Positions 39,425-46,903 of a DNA stretch of 64,000 nt are shown in pieces (position 1 is the first letter of the stretch; each line of letters opens with the position of its first letter). The position numbers were made by a program, and so were the translations under genes. The notes below the pieces were generated by a model. That model was not told the DNA's origin. It was given only the letters and a program-made list of their open reading frames with translations, and made no database searches. The stretch spans positions 73,994-137,993 of the forward strand of contig UPZS01000002.1 of NCBI GenBank assembly GCA_900538905.1. Reading direction: 5' to 3'. The stretch is from an uncultured Sutterella sp. (lineage in GTDB: Bacteria > Pseudomonadota > Gammaproteobacteria > Burkholderiales > Burkholderiaceae_F).

Positions 39425-40223
39425 GAATTCCAGTAACTTAGTGCGTCTTACAAAAATTTCCCTGCTCTGCACGGCAGTCGCCTTGAGCGGCTGCTCCTGG
39501 CTGCAGTCCATTGAAATCGATCCTACCCGCGATTGGACCGCCAATCAGCTTTACACCGAAGCCCGTGCGGCCGTCAGCGAAGGCACCTGGGAAGTGGCGC
39601 GCGACTACTATACCAAGCTCGAAGCTCGCTATCCTTTCGGCTCTTACGCTCAGCAAGCTCAGATTGATCTGGCGTACGTCAACTATAAGGACGACGACGC
39701 TGCCGGCGCCGTTTTGCAGCTTGATCGCTTCCTTCGCGCCTATCCCAATCATCCCAACAGCGACTACGCACTTTACTTGAAAGCGCTTGCCACACTCAAC
39801 GAGCGCGACGGCTGGCTTGCCGAACTCACCACACAGGACCTCGCCGACCGCGATGCTCAGGCCGCCCGCGATGCCTTTGACATTTTCAAAGAACTCGTCG
39901 CCCGCTTCCCGGACTCCCGCTACGCGCCCGAAGCTCGTCGCCGTATGCACGAACTGGTCAATGCTCAGGCCAACCATCAGCTTGCCACGGCCCGCTTTTA
40001 TTACGACCGTAAAGCCTACATCGCCGCCATCAACCGCGCCAAAGTCGTGATTTCCGACTTCCAGACCACGGCCGCTCGCGACGATGCGTTATTGTTGATT
40101 GCCGATTGCTATCACGAACTGGGCATGTACGATCTTGAGAAGGATACGCGCCGCGTCATCGAACTCAACAAGGTCAAACCCAAGGCTGAAGAAGACGATT
40201 CCTGGCTGCCGAGCTTGTGGTAA
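39423..40223 (+). CDS. bamD: Outer membrane protein assembly factor BamD
   Basis: 266 residues from the ATG at 39423. Lipoprotein signal with lipobox ALSGC (Cys at about 22), then five TPR-like repeats: NQLYTEARAAVSEGTWEVA, RYPFGSYAQQAQIDLAYVNY, FLRAYPNHPNSDYALYLKAL, RFPDSRYAPEARRRM. It is the essential lipoprotein of the BAM complex that inserts outer-membrane proteins. An alternative GTG at 39441 would give a short but still plausible signal. The ribosome site is weak in either case. Confidence 0.95.
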   Translation: MNSSNLVRLTKISLLCTAVALSGCSWLQSIEIDPTRDWTANQLYTEARAAVSEGTWEVARDYYTKLEARYPFGSYAQQAQIDLAYVNYKDDDAAGAVLQLDRFLRAYPNHPNSDYALYLKALATLNERDGWLAELTTQDLADRDAQAARDAFDIFKELVARFPDSRYAPEARRRMHELVNAQANHQLATARFYYDRKAYIAAINRAKVVISDFQTTAARDDALLLIADCYHELGMYDLEKDTRRVIELNKVKPKAEEDDSWLPSLW

Positions 40224-40243
40224 ATCGGCTTTTTCTTCGCTTC

Positions 40244-40271
40244 AAAACGCCTCGCTTTTGCGAGGCGTTTT
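40244..40271. terminator. Bidirectional terminator between bamD and the NUDIX gene
   Basis: AAAACGCCTCG / CGAGGCGTTTT perfect 11-base stem with a six-base loop; A and T runs on both sides serve the convergent genes. Confidence 0.88.
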
Positions 40272-40272
40272 G

Positions 40273-40872
40273 TTATGCCCGCTTGACGATAGCCTGCGGC
40301 AAATTACCCTGCAGATAGTCCTTGGCCCAGGTAAGGCCCACCAACGTCTTTACGTCCGTAATTTCGCCGTTGCGTGTCTTGGCAATGGCCTCTTCAAACG
40401 ACAGGCGATGCAACGTGAGGAACTCGCCCGCATCAAGCTTTTGGCCGTTTTCTGCAGTGCGAATGCCCTGCGCGAGATAAATGACGATGCGCTCGTTGCT
40501 GTAACCGATGGCATTGTGGATCGTGCCGAGCTCAACCCACTTCTCAGCCGCAAGACCGGTTTCTTCCTCGAGTTCTCGGCGAGCCGTTTCAAACGGATCC
40601 TCACCCTTGTCTATTTTGCCTGCCGGGATTTCCCAGAACGCCCGATCCAGGGGACAGCGCCATTGGCGCTCAAGCACCGTGCAGTTGTCGTCATCGAGCA
40701 CAACGATCGCTGAAGCTCCCGGATGCAAGATCATTTCGCGTCCCGAGGTTCTTCCATCGGGTAAGTGCACGGCTCGACGAACCACATGCAGCAGTCTGCC
40801 CGAATAGACTTCCTCTTCGGAAACAACCTTTTCTTCGAGGCTCTTGTCGATCGTCGCAAGTTCCGTTGTCAT
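40273..40872 (-). CDS. NUDIX hydrolase, ADP-ribose pyrophosphatase type
   Basis: 199 residues. Complete NUDIX box GKIDKGEDPFETARRELEEE TGL (G-x5-E-x7-RE-x2-EE-x-G, about residues 88-110). N-terminal strand EEVYSGRLLHVVRRAVHLPDG and IPAG before the box match the NudF/YqiE-like ADP-sugar group. It would cleave ADP-ribose to AMP and ribose 5-phosphate. The ATG at 40872 lies eight bases after the smpB stop, so the two are cotranscribed. Substrate is inferred from subfamily likeness. Confidence 0.87.
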   Translation of the reverse strand: MTTELATIDKSLEEKVVSEEEVYSGRLLHVVRRAVHLPDGRTSGREMILHPGASAIVVLDDDNCTVLERQWRCPLDRAFWEIPAGKIDKGEDPFETARRELEEETGLAAEKWVELGTIHNAIGYSNERIVIYLAQGIRTAENGQKLDAGEFLTLHRLSFEEAIAKTRNGEITDVKTLVGLTWAKDYLQGNLPQAIVKRA

Positions 40873-40880
40873 AGTCTTCT

Positions 40881-41384
40881 CTAATCGTTGTAGTTCTGTC
40901 GGGGTTTGCCGCTTCGCATGTCGTTTTTCATGAGACGAGACTGATCGCGCTTCCATTCACGCTTGCTTTCATCGTCGCGTTTTTCAAATTCTCGCTTGCC
41001 TCGACCAAGCGCCAGCGCCAGTTTGACGCGTCCCTTGGAAAAATGCAGGTCAAGCGGTACCAACGCGTAGCCCGAACGATCAACTTTACCGACCAAACGA
41101 TCAATCTCGCGGCGGTGCATCAGAAGCTTACGCGTACGGGTGATTTCCGTTTTTTCATGCGTACACACTTGATCAGCAGGCGTAAAGCTCGCATTGCAGA
41201 GAAACAACTCCCCGTCGCGCACATACACATGCGACAGATTGATCGTGGCGCGACCAGCTCGGACACTCTTGACTTCCCAGCCACGCAACTGCAACCCTGC
41301 CTCGAAACGCTCCTCGATCGTGTAGTCGAAAGTCGCGCGTTTGTTGCGAATGAGCGGCGTTGCATTGTTTTTATTTTTTGCCAT
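40881..41384 (-). CDS. smpB: SsrA-binding protein SmpB
   Basis: 167 residues: LIRNKRATFDYTIEERFEAGLQLRGWEVKS start (span about 11-40), YALVPLDLHF, KGRVKLALALGRGKREFEKRD. The basic C-terminal tail is normally disordered and enters the mRNA channel. SmpB brings tmRNA to stalled ribosomes. tmRNA itself is not in this window. A short Asn/Lys N-terminal extension is usual. Confidence 0.96.
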   Translation of the reverse strand: MAKNKNNATPLIRNKRATFDYTIEERFEAGLQLRGWEVKSVRAGRATINLSHVYVRDGELFLCNASFTPADQVCTHEKTEITRTRKLLMHRREIDRLVGKVDRSGYALVPLDLHFSKGRVKLALALGRGKREFEKRDDESKREWKRDQSRLMKNDMRSGKPRQNYND

Positions 41385-41578
41385 TTCGTCTTTGTTTTCT
41401 CTTTCCTTTTTGGATGCGGCGCAATTCTACCAAGCCAACGCGAACCACCGTCCTTTTTCGAACATCAAAAAGTATCGAGTCCGTTTGTCAATTCATCCGT
41501 TTTCCTAGAAATAGCAAAACACTGTCTGTTTTTCTCATTTCGGCAAAGACAAGCCGCAACGCCAACACGTTGGACCGA

Positions 41579-41590
41579 TGATACGTATCA
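41579..41590. promoter_or_regulatory. 12-base perfect palindrome TGATACGTATCA
   Basis: It lies 32 bases before the start codon of the cupin gene, a position fit for an operator overlapping the promoter or leader. No regulator gene is adjacent, so the protein that would bind it is unknown. Confidence 0.4.
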
Positions 41591-41621
41591 ATGAAACACT
41601 TCCTTTTCAAGGAGTACACAG

Positions 41622-42113
41622 ATGATGACTCGCAGACATTTTGCATTGGCTTCGGCTGCCGCTCTTGCAAGCGGTGCCGCCGGATCTCTTTCGGCCGCTC
41701 CAATTCCAAAAGATTTCGACACGGTGTTCCCGCAGGGTCCGGTCAATCCCTACGGCAAATTCTTCACGGGCACGTCCTACCTCACGATGCTCAACACCGA
41801 GCCTGTATTCAATTGCCCGATCGGCAACGTGACGTTTGAGCCTAGCTGCCGAACCTTCTGGCACAAACACACGGGAGGTCAAATCCTTTTGGTTCTGGCC
41901 GGAGAAGGCCTTTATCAGGAACGAGGCAAACCGGCGCGTCGCATCAAAAAGGGCGATGTAGTGCAAATCGCTCCTGACGTCGAACACTGGCACGGTGCCT
42001 GTAACAAGCACCCCATGACGCACATCTCGGTGGAAACCAACGTTCCCAACAATAAGGCGATTTGGCTCGAAGCCGTATCCGAAAGCGATTACGCCGAAGC
42101 CAACAAAGCCTGA
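41622..42113 (+). CDS. Tat-exported cupin-domain protein
   Basis: 163 residues. A twin-arginine signal (MMTRRHFALASAAALASGAAG, about 1-26) precedes one cupin domain. Metal-binding motifs HKHTGGQILLVLAGEG and DVEHWHGACNKHP supply histidines and a glutamine in place of the usual glutamate. Small cupins like this are often annotated as carboxymuconolactone decarboxylase-like; the reaction is unknown. Tat export suggests that a cofactor or metal is inserted before transport. The ATG has an AAGGAG ribosome site. Single gene, convergent with the AEC carrier. Confidence 0.85.
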   Translation: MMTRRHFALASAAALASGAAGSLSAAPIPKDFDTVFPQGPVNPYGKFFTGTSYLTMLNTEPVFNCPIGNVTFEPSCRTFWHKHTGGQILLVLAGEGLYQERGKPARRIKKGDVVQIAPDVEHWHGACNKHPMTHISVETNVPNNKAIWLEAVSESDYAEANKA

Positions 42114-42158
42114 TATACGCTGCTGAACGCTTCCTTCGTCGGCCGGACACTGCAAAGA

Positions 42159-43091
42159 TCAGAATCCGGCCGATTGCATAATCAGAAGCACCGTTGACAT
42201 CACGGCAATCGAAATCACAACGGAAAGTGAATTCAGGTTGGCGCCCATGCCGACGTCACACCCGAGTTGCGCCGTATAGATCAGACTCATCGCAGGAACC
42301 GGCGAAAGGCAAATCAGCACCATGGCGGTTCTCACCTCACCTTCAAATGGCATCAGATAAGCACAGGCAAGCGCAAAGAGAATGCACAGCAGCCAACGGT
42401 TGGCCAGAATCTTGACAATCGTTGCCAATTTTTGTCGGTTCATTGAAAGTTCGATTGTCTCGCCGATCATGATCATGGCAAGCATCGTGTTGGCCTGAGC
42501 GCCTACTTTCGTAATCGTGGTCACTTCATCGGGGAAACGCAATCCAAGGGCGCTCATGCCGACAACCAGAGCAAAGGTCATCAGAGGTCCGGAGCGCACC
42601 ATCTTGCCTCCGATCACTTTGAGAACGTTCAGCAGCGAGCGTTGTTTTTCGTGTGAACCGGCCAAGATCGCAAAGGTTCCACCGCCGCTCATGATGACGT
42701 TACCCACGTCGAACATAAAGGCCGTCATTAGACCGGTGGTAGGATAAAAGGCCTGAATGTACGGCACGGCCAACGGGCCGATTGAGTATCCGCACATATT
42801 GATGCGCCAAAAGTCGCGCTTTTTCTCGTCAGTCTCCTTACGTGTCAGAAACCAGGCATAGCCGAGCATAGCCACGTTCGAAAGAAAACCGAGAAAAACG
42901 ATCAACAGCATGATCCCTTCGATCTTGATGCCATTGAGATTCGTAATGATGATGCAGGGGATGGTAACGTAAAGAACAAGGCCACTGACGGCATGAAAAG
43001 CGCTTTCCTTCAAAATTCCTCTGCGGCGCAGGAACCACCCGAGCCAGATGAAGAAGATAAAGGCCGCAATCTTTGGAAGGCTTTCACTCAT
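42159..43091 (-). CDS. AEC-family (auxin efflux carrier-like) transporter
   Basis: 310 residues with ten predicted membrane segments. The two five-helix halves are visible; YVTIPCIIITNLNG and LAMIMIGETIEL are at the usual unwound helices. AEC carriers in bacteria move organic acids such as malate or malonate. Two bases after the nikR stop, with its ribosome site AAAGGA inside the nikR 3' end, it is translationally coupled to a nickel regulator, which is an unusual partner. Substrate unknown. Confidence 0.88.
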   Translation of the reverse strand: MSESLPKIAAFIFFIWLGWFLRRRGILKESAFHAVSGLVLYVTIPCIIITNLNGIKIEGIMLLIVFLGFLSNVAMLGYAWFLTRKETDEKKRDFWRINMCGYSIGPLAVPYIQAFYPTTGLMTAFMFDVGNVIMSGGGTFAILAGSHEKQRSLLNVLKVIGGKMVRSGPLMTFALVVGMSALGLRFPDEVTTITKVGAQANTMLAMIMIGETIELSMNRQKLATIVKILANRWLLCILFALACAYLMPFEGEVRTAMVLICLSPVPAMSLIYTAQLGCDVGMGANLNSLSVVISIAVMSTVLLIMQSAGF

Positions 43092-43093
43092 TT

Positions 43094-43570
43094 CTAGTCC
43101 TTTGCCGTTTCGTGTCCGTGCTGATGCGTCTGCGAGAACTCGTGACTGTGCTGATGATCGTGACCTCCGGAAGGCAACGCCACGTAATGCACGGCGCCGT
43201 CCTCAATACCCGTCTCCGCGATCATTTCCTGAGCAATCGTCGAAATGTTTTTGTAGTTGCCGCGCATCACTACCACCTCAACGCAGCGATCGTGAGAGGC
43301 GTGCACATGCATGCTCGCAATGATGGATTCGTGGTGCTCGTGCTGCTGTTCTGTCATGCGAGCCGGCAAGCTTCTGGCGTGATGATCAAACCCAAAACTC
43401 ACCACCGCCATACATTCGGTCTGGCTTGAGTCTTGAAGTTGTTCCTGCGCCAGTTCGCGACGCAACAGATCGCGAAATGCTTCGGACCTGTTTTTGTAGC
43501 CTCGTTTGGCAATCAGTGCGTCAAAAGCTTGAGCTATCTCATCATCAATCGAAATCGTTACTCGCTGCAT
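43094..43570 (-). CDS. nikR: Nickel-responsive regulator NikR
   Basis: 158 residues. Ribbon-helix-helix DNA-binding domain (MQRVTISIDDEIAQAFDAL, 1-45) and an ACT-like metal domain. The high-affinity nickel ligands are present at the same spacing as in E. coli: H77, H88, H90 and C96 (MHVHASHDRC). The last 22 residues are a histidine-rich tail (HDHQHSHEF ... HQHGHE) that could bind extra nickel. NikR represses nickel uptake when nickel is ample. No nik transport or hydrogenase genes are in the window. Confidence 0.94.
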   Translation of the reverse strand: MQRVTISIDDEIAQAFDALIAKRGYKNRSEAFRDLLRRELAQEQLQDSSQTECMAVVSFGFDHHARSLPARMTEQQHEHHESIIASMHVHASHDRCVEVVVMRGNYKNISTIAQEMIAETGIEDGAVHYVALPSGGHDHQHSHEFSQTHQHGHETAKD

Positions 43571-43604
43571 CGCTGTTATCGGTCGTCACATCACCGGTGC
43601 GCCG

Positions 43605-43628
43605 ACATAAGTTGATCGACAAATATGT
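43605..43628. promoter_or_regulatory. ACATA-N14-TATGT dyad upstream of nikR
   Basis: Short inverted half-sites 35-58 bases before nikR. The arrangement loosely recalls NikR operators (inverted half-sites with a long AT-biased spacer), but the arms are only five bases, so it could be chance. Confidence 0.25.
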
Positions 43629-43758
43629 TTCGGAACGTTTCCGATTCTACTCGTCTCTTTCTCGGGAAAATTCGCTCAATAGCTCGGTTTGACGCAATTG
43701 TCGGACGACCTTGAGGTGTATTCTTCAGACAGTCGTCTTTTTTGTTTTTCCTGTCGTG

Positions 43759-45000
43759 ATGCCTCCTCGTCAGTCTTTCCCCAGCCATCCGCGTGTTCGC
43801 GATGCCGCAGCGCTCGGGTTCACCTCGAGCTTGGGGCCTTTTGCGGCCAACGGCATCATGCCTGGCTTTCACGCGATGGCCGAGGACTACGGCGTAAGTT
43901 TCGTGGCCGTTCAGCAGTCGCTCACGATCTACCTTTTTACCTACGCTTTTTTCAGCCTGGTGGCAGGAAGTTTCTCCGACAGCTACGGGCGTCGTCCAAC
44001 TTTTATCGGCGGCATGCTGTTGTTTGCCGCAGCCAGCGTCGGCGCCGCCTTCAGTCAGTCACTATGGGCACTATACGGCTGGAGGCTTTTGCAAGGCATC
44101 GGTGCGGCTGTCGGTCAAGTCGTCACGCAAGCGATCGTACGCGACAACTGGAGCGGACCGGAAGCGGCCAACGTCAACGGAATGATCGCTTTTTTCTTTG
44201 CTGCGGGGCCTGCACTCGCCCCCGTCGTCGGCGGCCAAATCGTCATGCACTTCGGCTGGCACGCCGTGTTTCTTTTCCTGATGGTTTATTCGCTGTCGAT
44301 TGCGTTCTTCATTTACTTCCGCATTCCGGAGACGCTCAACGCCGCCGACCGCTCTGCCTTTAATCTCTCGGTCATCTGCAGCAACTACGCCAAGGGACTC
44401 ACTCACGGCGCCTTTATAACGGGCGTTGTCGCCCACGGCATTCTTTTCATGGGCGGCATCCTCTATTCCGCAGGTTCGGCCGACTTCGTCATCAAAGTCA
44501 TGGGACTTGACGTCGACGAATTCGGTTGGCTCTCTATTCCGCTCATTTTCGCGTCCTTTGCCGGTGCCTGGGGCTCCATTCGTCTGGCCAAACGTTTGCG
44601 CCCCAAACGCATGATCGTCATCGTTTCCCTATTGACTCTCGCGGGCTCCGTACTGGCAGCTGTCTTCGACTACCTCACACAGCCAGGTTTTTTACTTCTT
44701 CTGATCGCTCCGGTTCTCTATTCGCTGGGCATGGCGCTTCTGCGTCCGGTCATGATGGCGATGAATCTTGACTACTTTCCGAAGAACCGCGGCATGGCCG
44801 CCGCCATTCAACAGTTTTTCATCACCGCGTCATTTTGTTTTTCTGCTGCCGTCTGGGTGCCGATCGTGATGGGATCGGCTTGGAAATATGCACTTGCATC
44901 CGCCTTCTGCGCCCTGCTGGTTCTGTTGCTATGGCTTATGTCCATGCGATTGCGCCCAGAAGCACTCAAACAAGCGGGCGCAGTGGAAACCATGCAGTAA
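43759..45000 (+). CDS. MFS transporter, Bcr/CflA drug-resistance type
   Basis: 413 residues with 12 predicted membrane segments. MFS motif A-like GSFSDSYGRRPTFIGG follows helix 2, RLLQGIGAAVGQVVTQAIVRD is typical of the Bcr/CflA group, and ALAPVVGG gives motif C. The ATG at 43759 starts the soluble N-terminus; the longer frame adds a run without a counterpart. Substrate unknown; bicyclomycin-type or metabolite efflux is the family role. Divergent from nikR. Confidence 0.88.
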   Translation: MPPRQSFPSHPRVRDAAALGFTSSLGPFAANGIMPGFHAMAEDYGVSFVAVQQSLTIYLFTYAFFSLVAGSFSDSYGRRPTFIGGMLLFAAASVGAAFSQSLWALYGWRLLQGIGAAVGQVVTQAIVRDNWSGPEAANVNGMIAFFFAAGPALAPVVGGQIVMHFGWHAVFLFLMVYSLSIAFFIYFRIPETLNAADRSAFNLSVICSNYAKGLTHGAFITGVVAHGILFMGGILYSAGSADFVIKVMGLDVDEFGWLSIPLIFASFAGAWGSIRLAKRLRPKRMIVIVSLLTLAGSVLAAVFDYLTQPGFLLLLIAPVLYSLGMALLRPVMMAMNLDYFPKNRGMAAAIQQFFITASFCFSAAVWVPIVMGSAWKYALASAFCALLVLLLWLMSMRLRPEALKQAGAVETMQ

Positions 45001-45072
45001 GTTACCTGAATTTGCGCCTTTTTACCTGTGTTTTCGAGCCGTTTGCCTTGCGTATGCACTACACTTGCACTC

Positions 45073-45573
45073 ATGCAGAAAACGGCCGACATCATCACAG
45101 TTTTTTTCGAGACACAGGCAGACACGGAAGCTTTTGCCCGACGTGTTGCCCAAGCACTTTTGGCGCATGAATCCGACATTGCTCAACACGGATTCAACCT
45201 TCGCTTAAACGGCGGGCTCGGCGCTGGTAAAACAACTTTTACCCGCGCTCTTTTGCGTGCCTGCGGTGTCACCGGCCGTGTGCGCAGTCCCACATTTGAG
45301 CTCGTGGAAGACTACGAGATCGGCAAAACGCTCGCATTTCATCACTTTGACTTTTACCGCTTCGAGTCAGCTGAGGAGTTCGATGAAGCAGGTTTTCGCG
45401 AGCTCTTTGGACAGGGCATGGTTACGGCCTGCGAGTGGAGTGAAAAAGCTGCGCCCTATTTGCCTGATGCCGATCTAGAGATCTCGTTGAGCGTGAAGGA
45501 TCTCTCGCGAGACGCCTCCCTTAAAGCATATACGCCTCTTGGACGCGTGGTCCTGATGGAGGTTTGCGCATGA
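45073..45573 (+). CDS. tsaE: tRNA threonylcarbamoyladenosine biosynthesis protein TsaE
   Basis: 166 residues. Walker A GGLGAGKTTFTRALLR (about 46-60), switch region RSPTFELVEDYE, HFDFYRF and CEWSEKA. TsaE is the ATPase that resets the TsaBD complex making t6A37 in ANN-decoding tRNAs. The ATG at 45073 is the family start; the longer frame is rejected. Its stop overlaps the amiC start (ATGA); the tsaE-amiC order is a widely conserved pair. Confidence 0.94.
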   Translation: MQKTADIITVFFETQADTEAFARRVAQALLAHESDIAQHGFNLRLNGGLGAGKTTFTRALLRACGVTGRVRSPTFELVEDYEIGKTLAFHHFDFYRFESAEEFDEAGFRELFGQGMVTACEWSEKAAPYLPDADLEISLSVKDLSRDASLKAYTPLGRVVLMEVCA

Positions 45574-46841
45574 GCACCACCCGTCGAGAACTGATTCTGG
45601 GCGCCGTCGGCGCCGTTGCCGCTCAGCCGCTTCAAGCGCTTGCCGCTCCCCGACTGCAGGTTCGTATCTGGCCGGGTGATGAAAGTACGCGCATTTCGGT
45701 TGAGTCCGACCGCAAGCTCAAGTACAGCTATATGGTGCTTCGAAACAAAAAGCCCTATCGTCTGGTGCTCGATATCGAAGGCTTGAGGCTGAATGCCAAC
45801 ATCGAAAAGACGCTCAAAAACTTCAACAGTTCGGACAAATTCATTGCGGGCATCCGCCCCGGCCAGTTCAAGCCCAGCGTATTACGCATCGTCTTTGACC
45901 TGAAAGACGATGTGCGCGCCGACGTAAACTATTCCAAGCCGATTGCTCAGTTCGGTCACCGCATCATCATCGACCTGGAAGCGACCAACGCCGATACGAT
46001 GCGCGAGGTCATCGCAAGAACGGGGGCCGATGCCGATCCCGTCAAGGAAGTCAAGCGCCAACAAAGCAAACCCAACACCGTCTCGGAAACGCAGCGCGTC
46101 ACTCAGAAGAAACCACCCAAAAAGTCCGGCAAAACCGAAACGCTTGTGGTTGTCATTGACGCGGGCCACGGCGGCGAAGATCCGGGCGCCATCGGCAAGC
46201 GTCGTAAAACCTATGAGAAAACGGTGGTGCTTGCCATCGCCAAGAAGCTTGAGGCACAGATTAACCGCACACGCGGCATGCGTGCCGTGATGACGCGCAC
46301 CAAGGATGTGTTCCTGCCCCTTCACAAACGAGCGGCAGTAGCCGTTAAACAAAAAGCACACATCTTCGTGAGCATTCACGCTGATGCCTGGATCAAGCCC
46401 GAAGCCAACGGTTCCTCGGTCTTTACGTTAAGCGTGGGGGGCGCCTCTTCCCTGCAGGCACGTTGGCTCGCGCAAACCCAGAACCGAGCCGACGAAATCG
46501 GCGGCACAGTTTTTAAGGACGTGGCCTCTCAAGCGCGCAGCACAGTTGTGGATATGCTCGCTGAAACAAAATTGCGCTACGGCATTCAGTTGGGCGACGA
46601 AGTGCTCTCGGAACTCGCCAAACTCGGTCCGTTGCACAAGTCGTCCGTCGAATACGCAGAATTTGCCGTTCTGAAAGCTCAGGGCGTGCCGTCCATTCTC
46701 GTTGAAACGGCGTTTTTAAGTAATCCCAAGGAAGAAAACCGCCTGCGTGATTCCCGACATCAGGCCAGACTTGCCAACGCCATCTTCACGGGGATTCGAA
46801 CCGCCGTGCGCAAAGACCCGTCCATTCTCAAGCAAACTTAA
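45570..46841 (+). CDS. amiC: N-acetylmuramoyl-L-alanine amidase AmiC
   Basis: 423 residues. Tat signal TTRRELILGAVGAVAA, then an AMIN domain (about 30-135; septal targeting), a Lys-rich linker, and an Amidase_3 zinc domain (about 190-415) with IDAGHGGEDPGA, the glutamate in YEKTVVL, VSIHADAW and VETAFLSN as zinc or catalytic residues. It splits septal peptidoglycan during division after activation by an EnvC/NlpD-type factor. The ATG at 45570 has GGAGG upstream and overlaps tsaE by four bases. Confidence 0.96.
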   Translation: MSTTRRELILGAVGAVAAQPLQALAAPRLQVRIWPGDESTRISVESDRKLKYSYMVLRNKKPYRLVLDIEGLRLNANIEKTLKNFNSSDKFIAGIRPGQFKPSVLRIVFDLKDDVRADVNYSKPIAQFGHRIIIDLEATNADTMREVIARTGADADPVKEVKRQQSKPNTVSETQRVTQKKPPKKSGKTETLVVVIDAGHGGEDPGAIGKRRKTYEKTVVLAIAKKLEAQINRTRGMRAVMTRTKDVFLPLHKRAAVAVKQKAHIFVSIHADAWIKPEANGSSVFTLSVGGASSLQARWLAQTQNRADEIGGTVFKDVASQARSTVVDMLAETKLRYGIQLGDEVLSELAKLGPLHKSSVEYAEFAVLKAQGVPSILVETAFLSNPKEENRLRDSRHQARLANAIFTGIRTAVRKDPSILKQT

Positions 46842-46850
46842 GAAGACCTG

Positions 46851-46882
46851 CAGCCGGTTCTTTCGATCCGGCTGCTTTTTTA
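46851..46882 (+). terminator. Terminator of tsaE-amiC
   Basis: CAGCCGG / CCGGCTG stem, ten-base loop, then CTTTTTTT, nine bases past amiC. Confidence 0.88.
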
Positions 46883-46903
46883 GCTGAAAACAAAAGATAC
46901 GAT

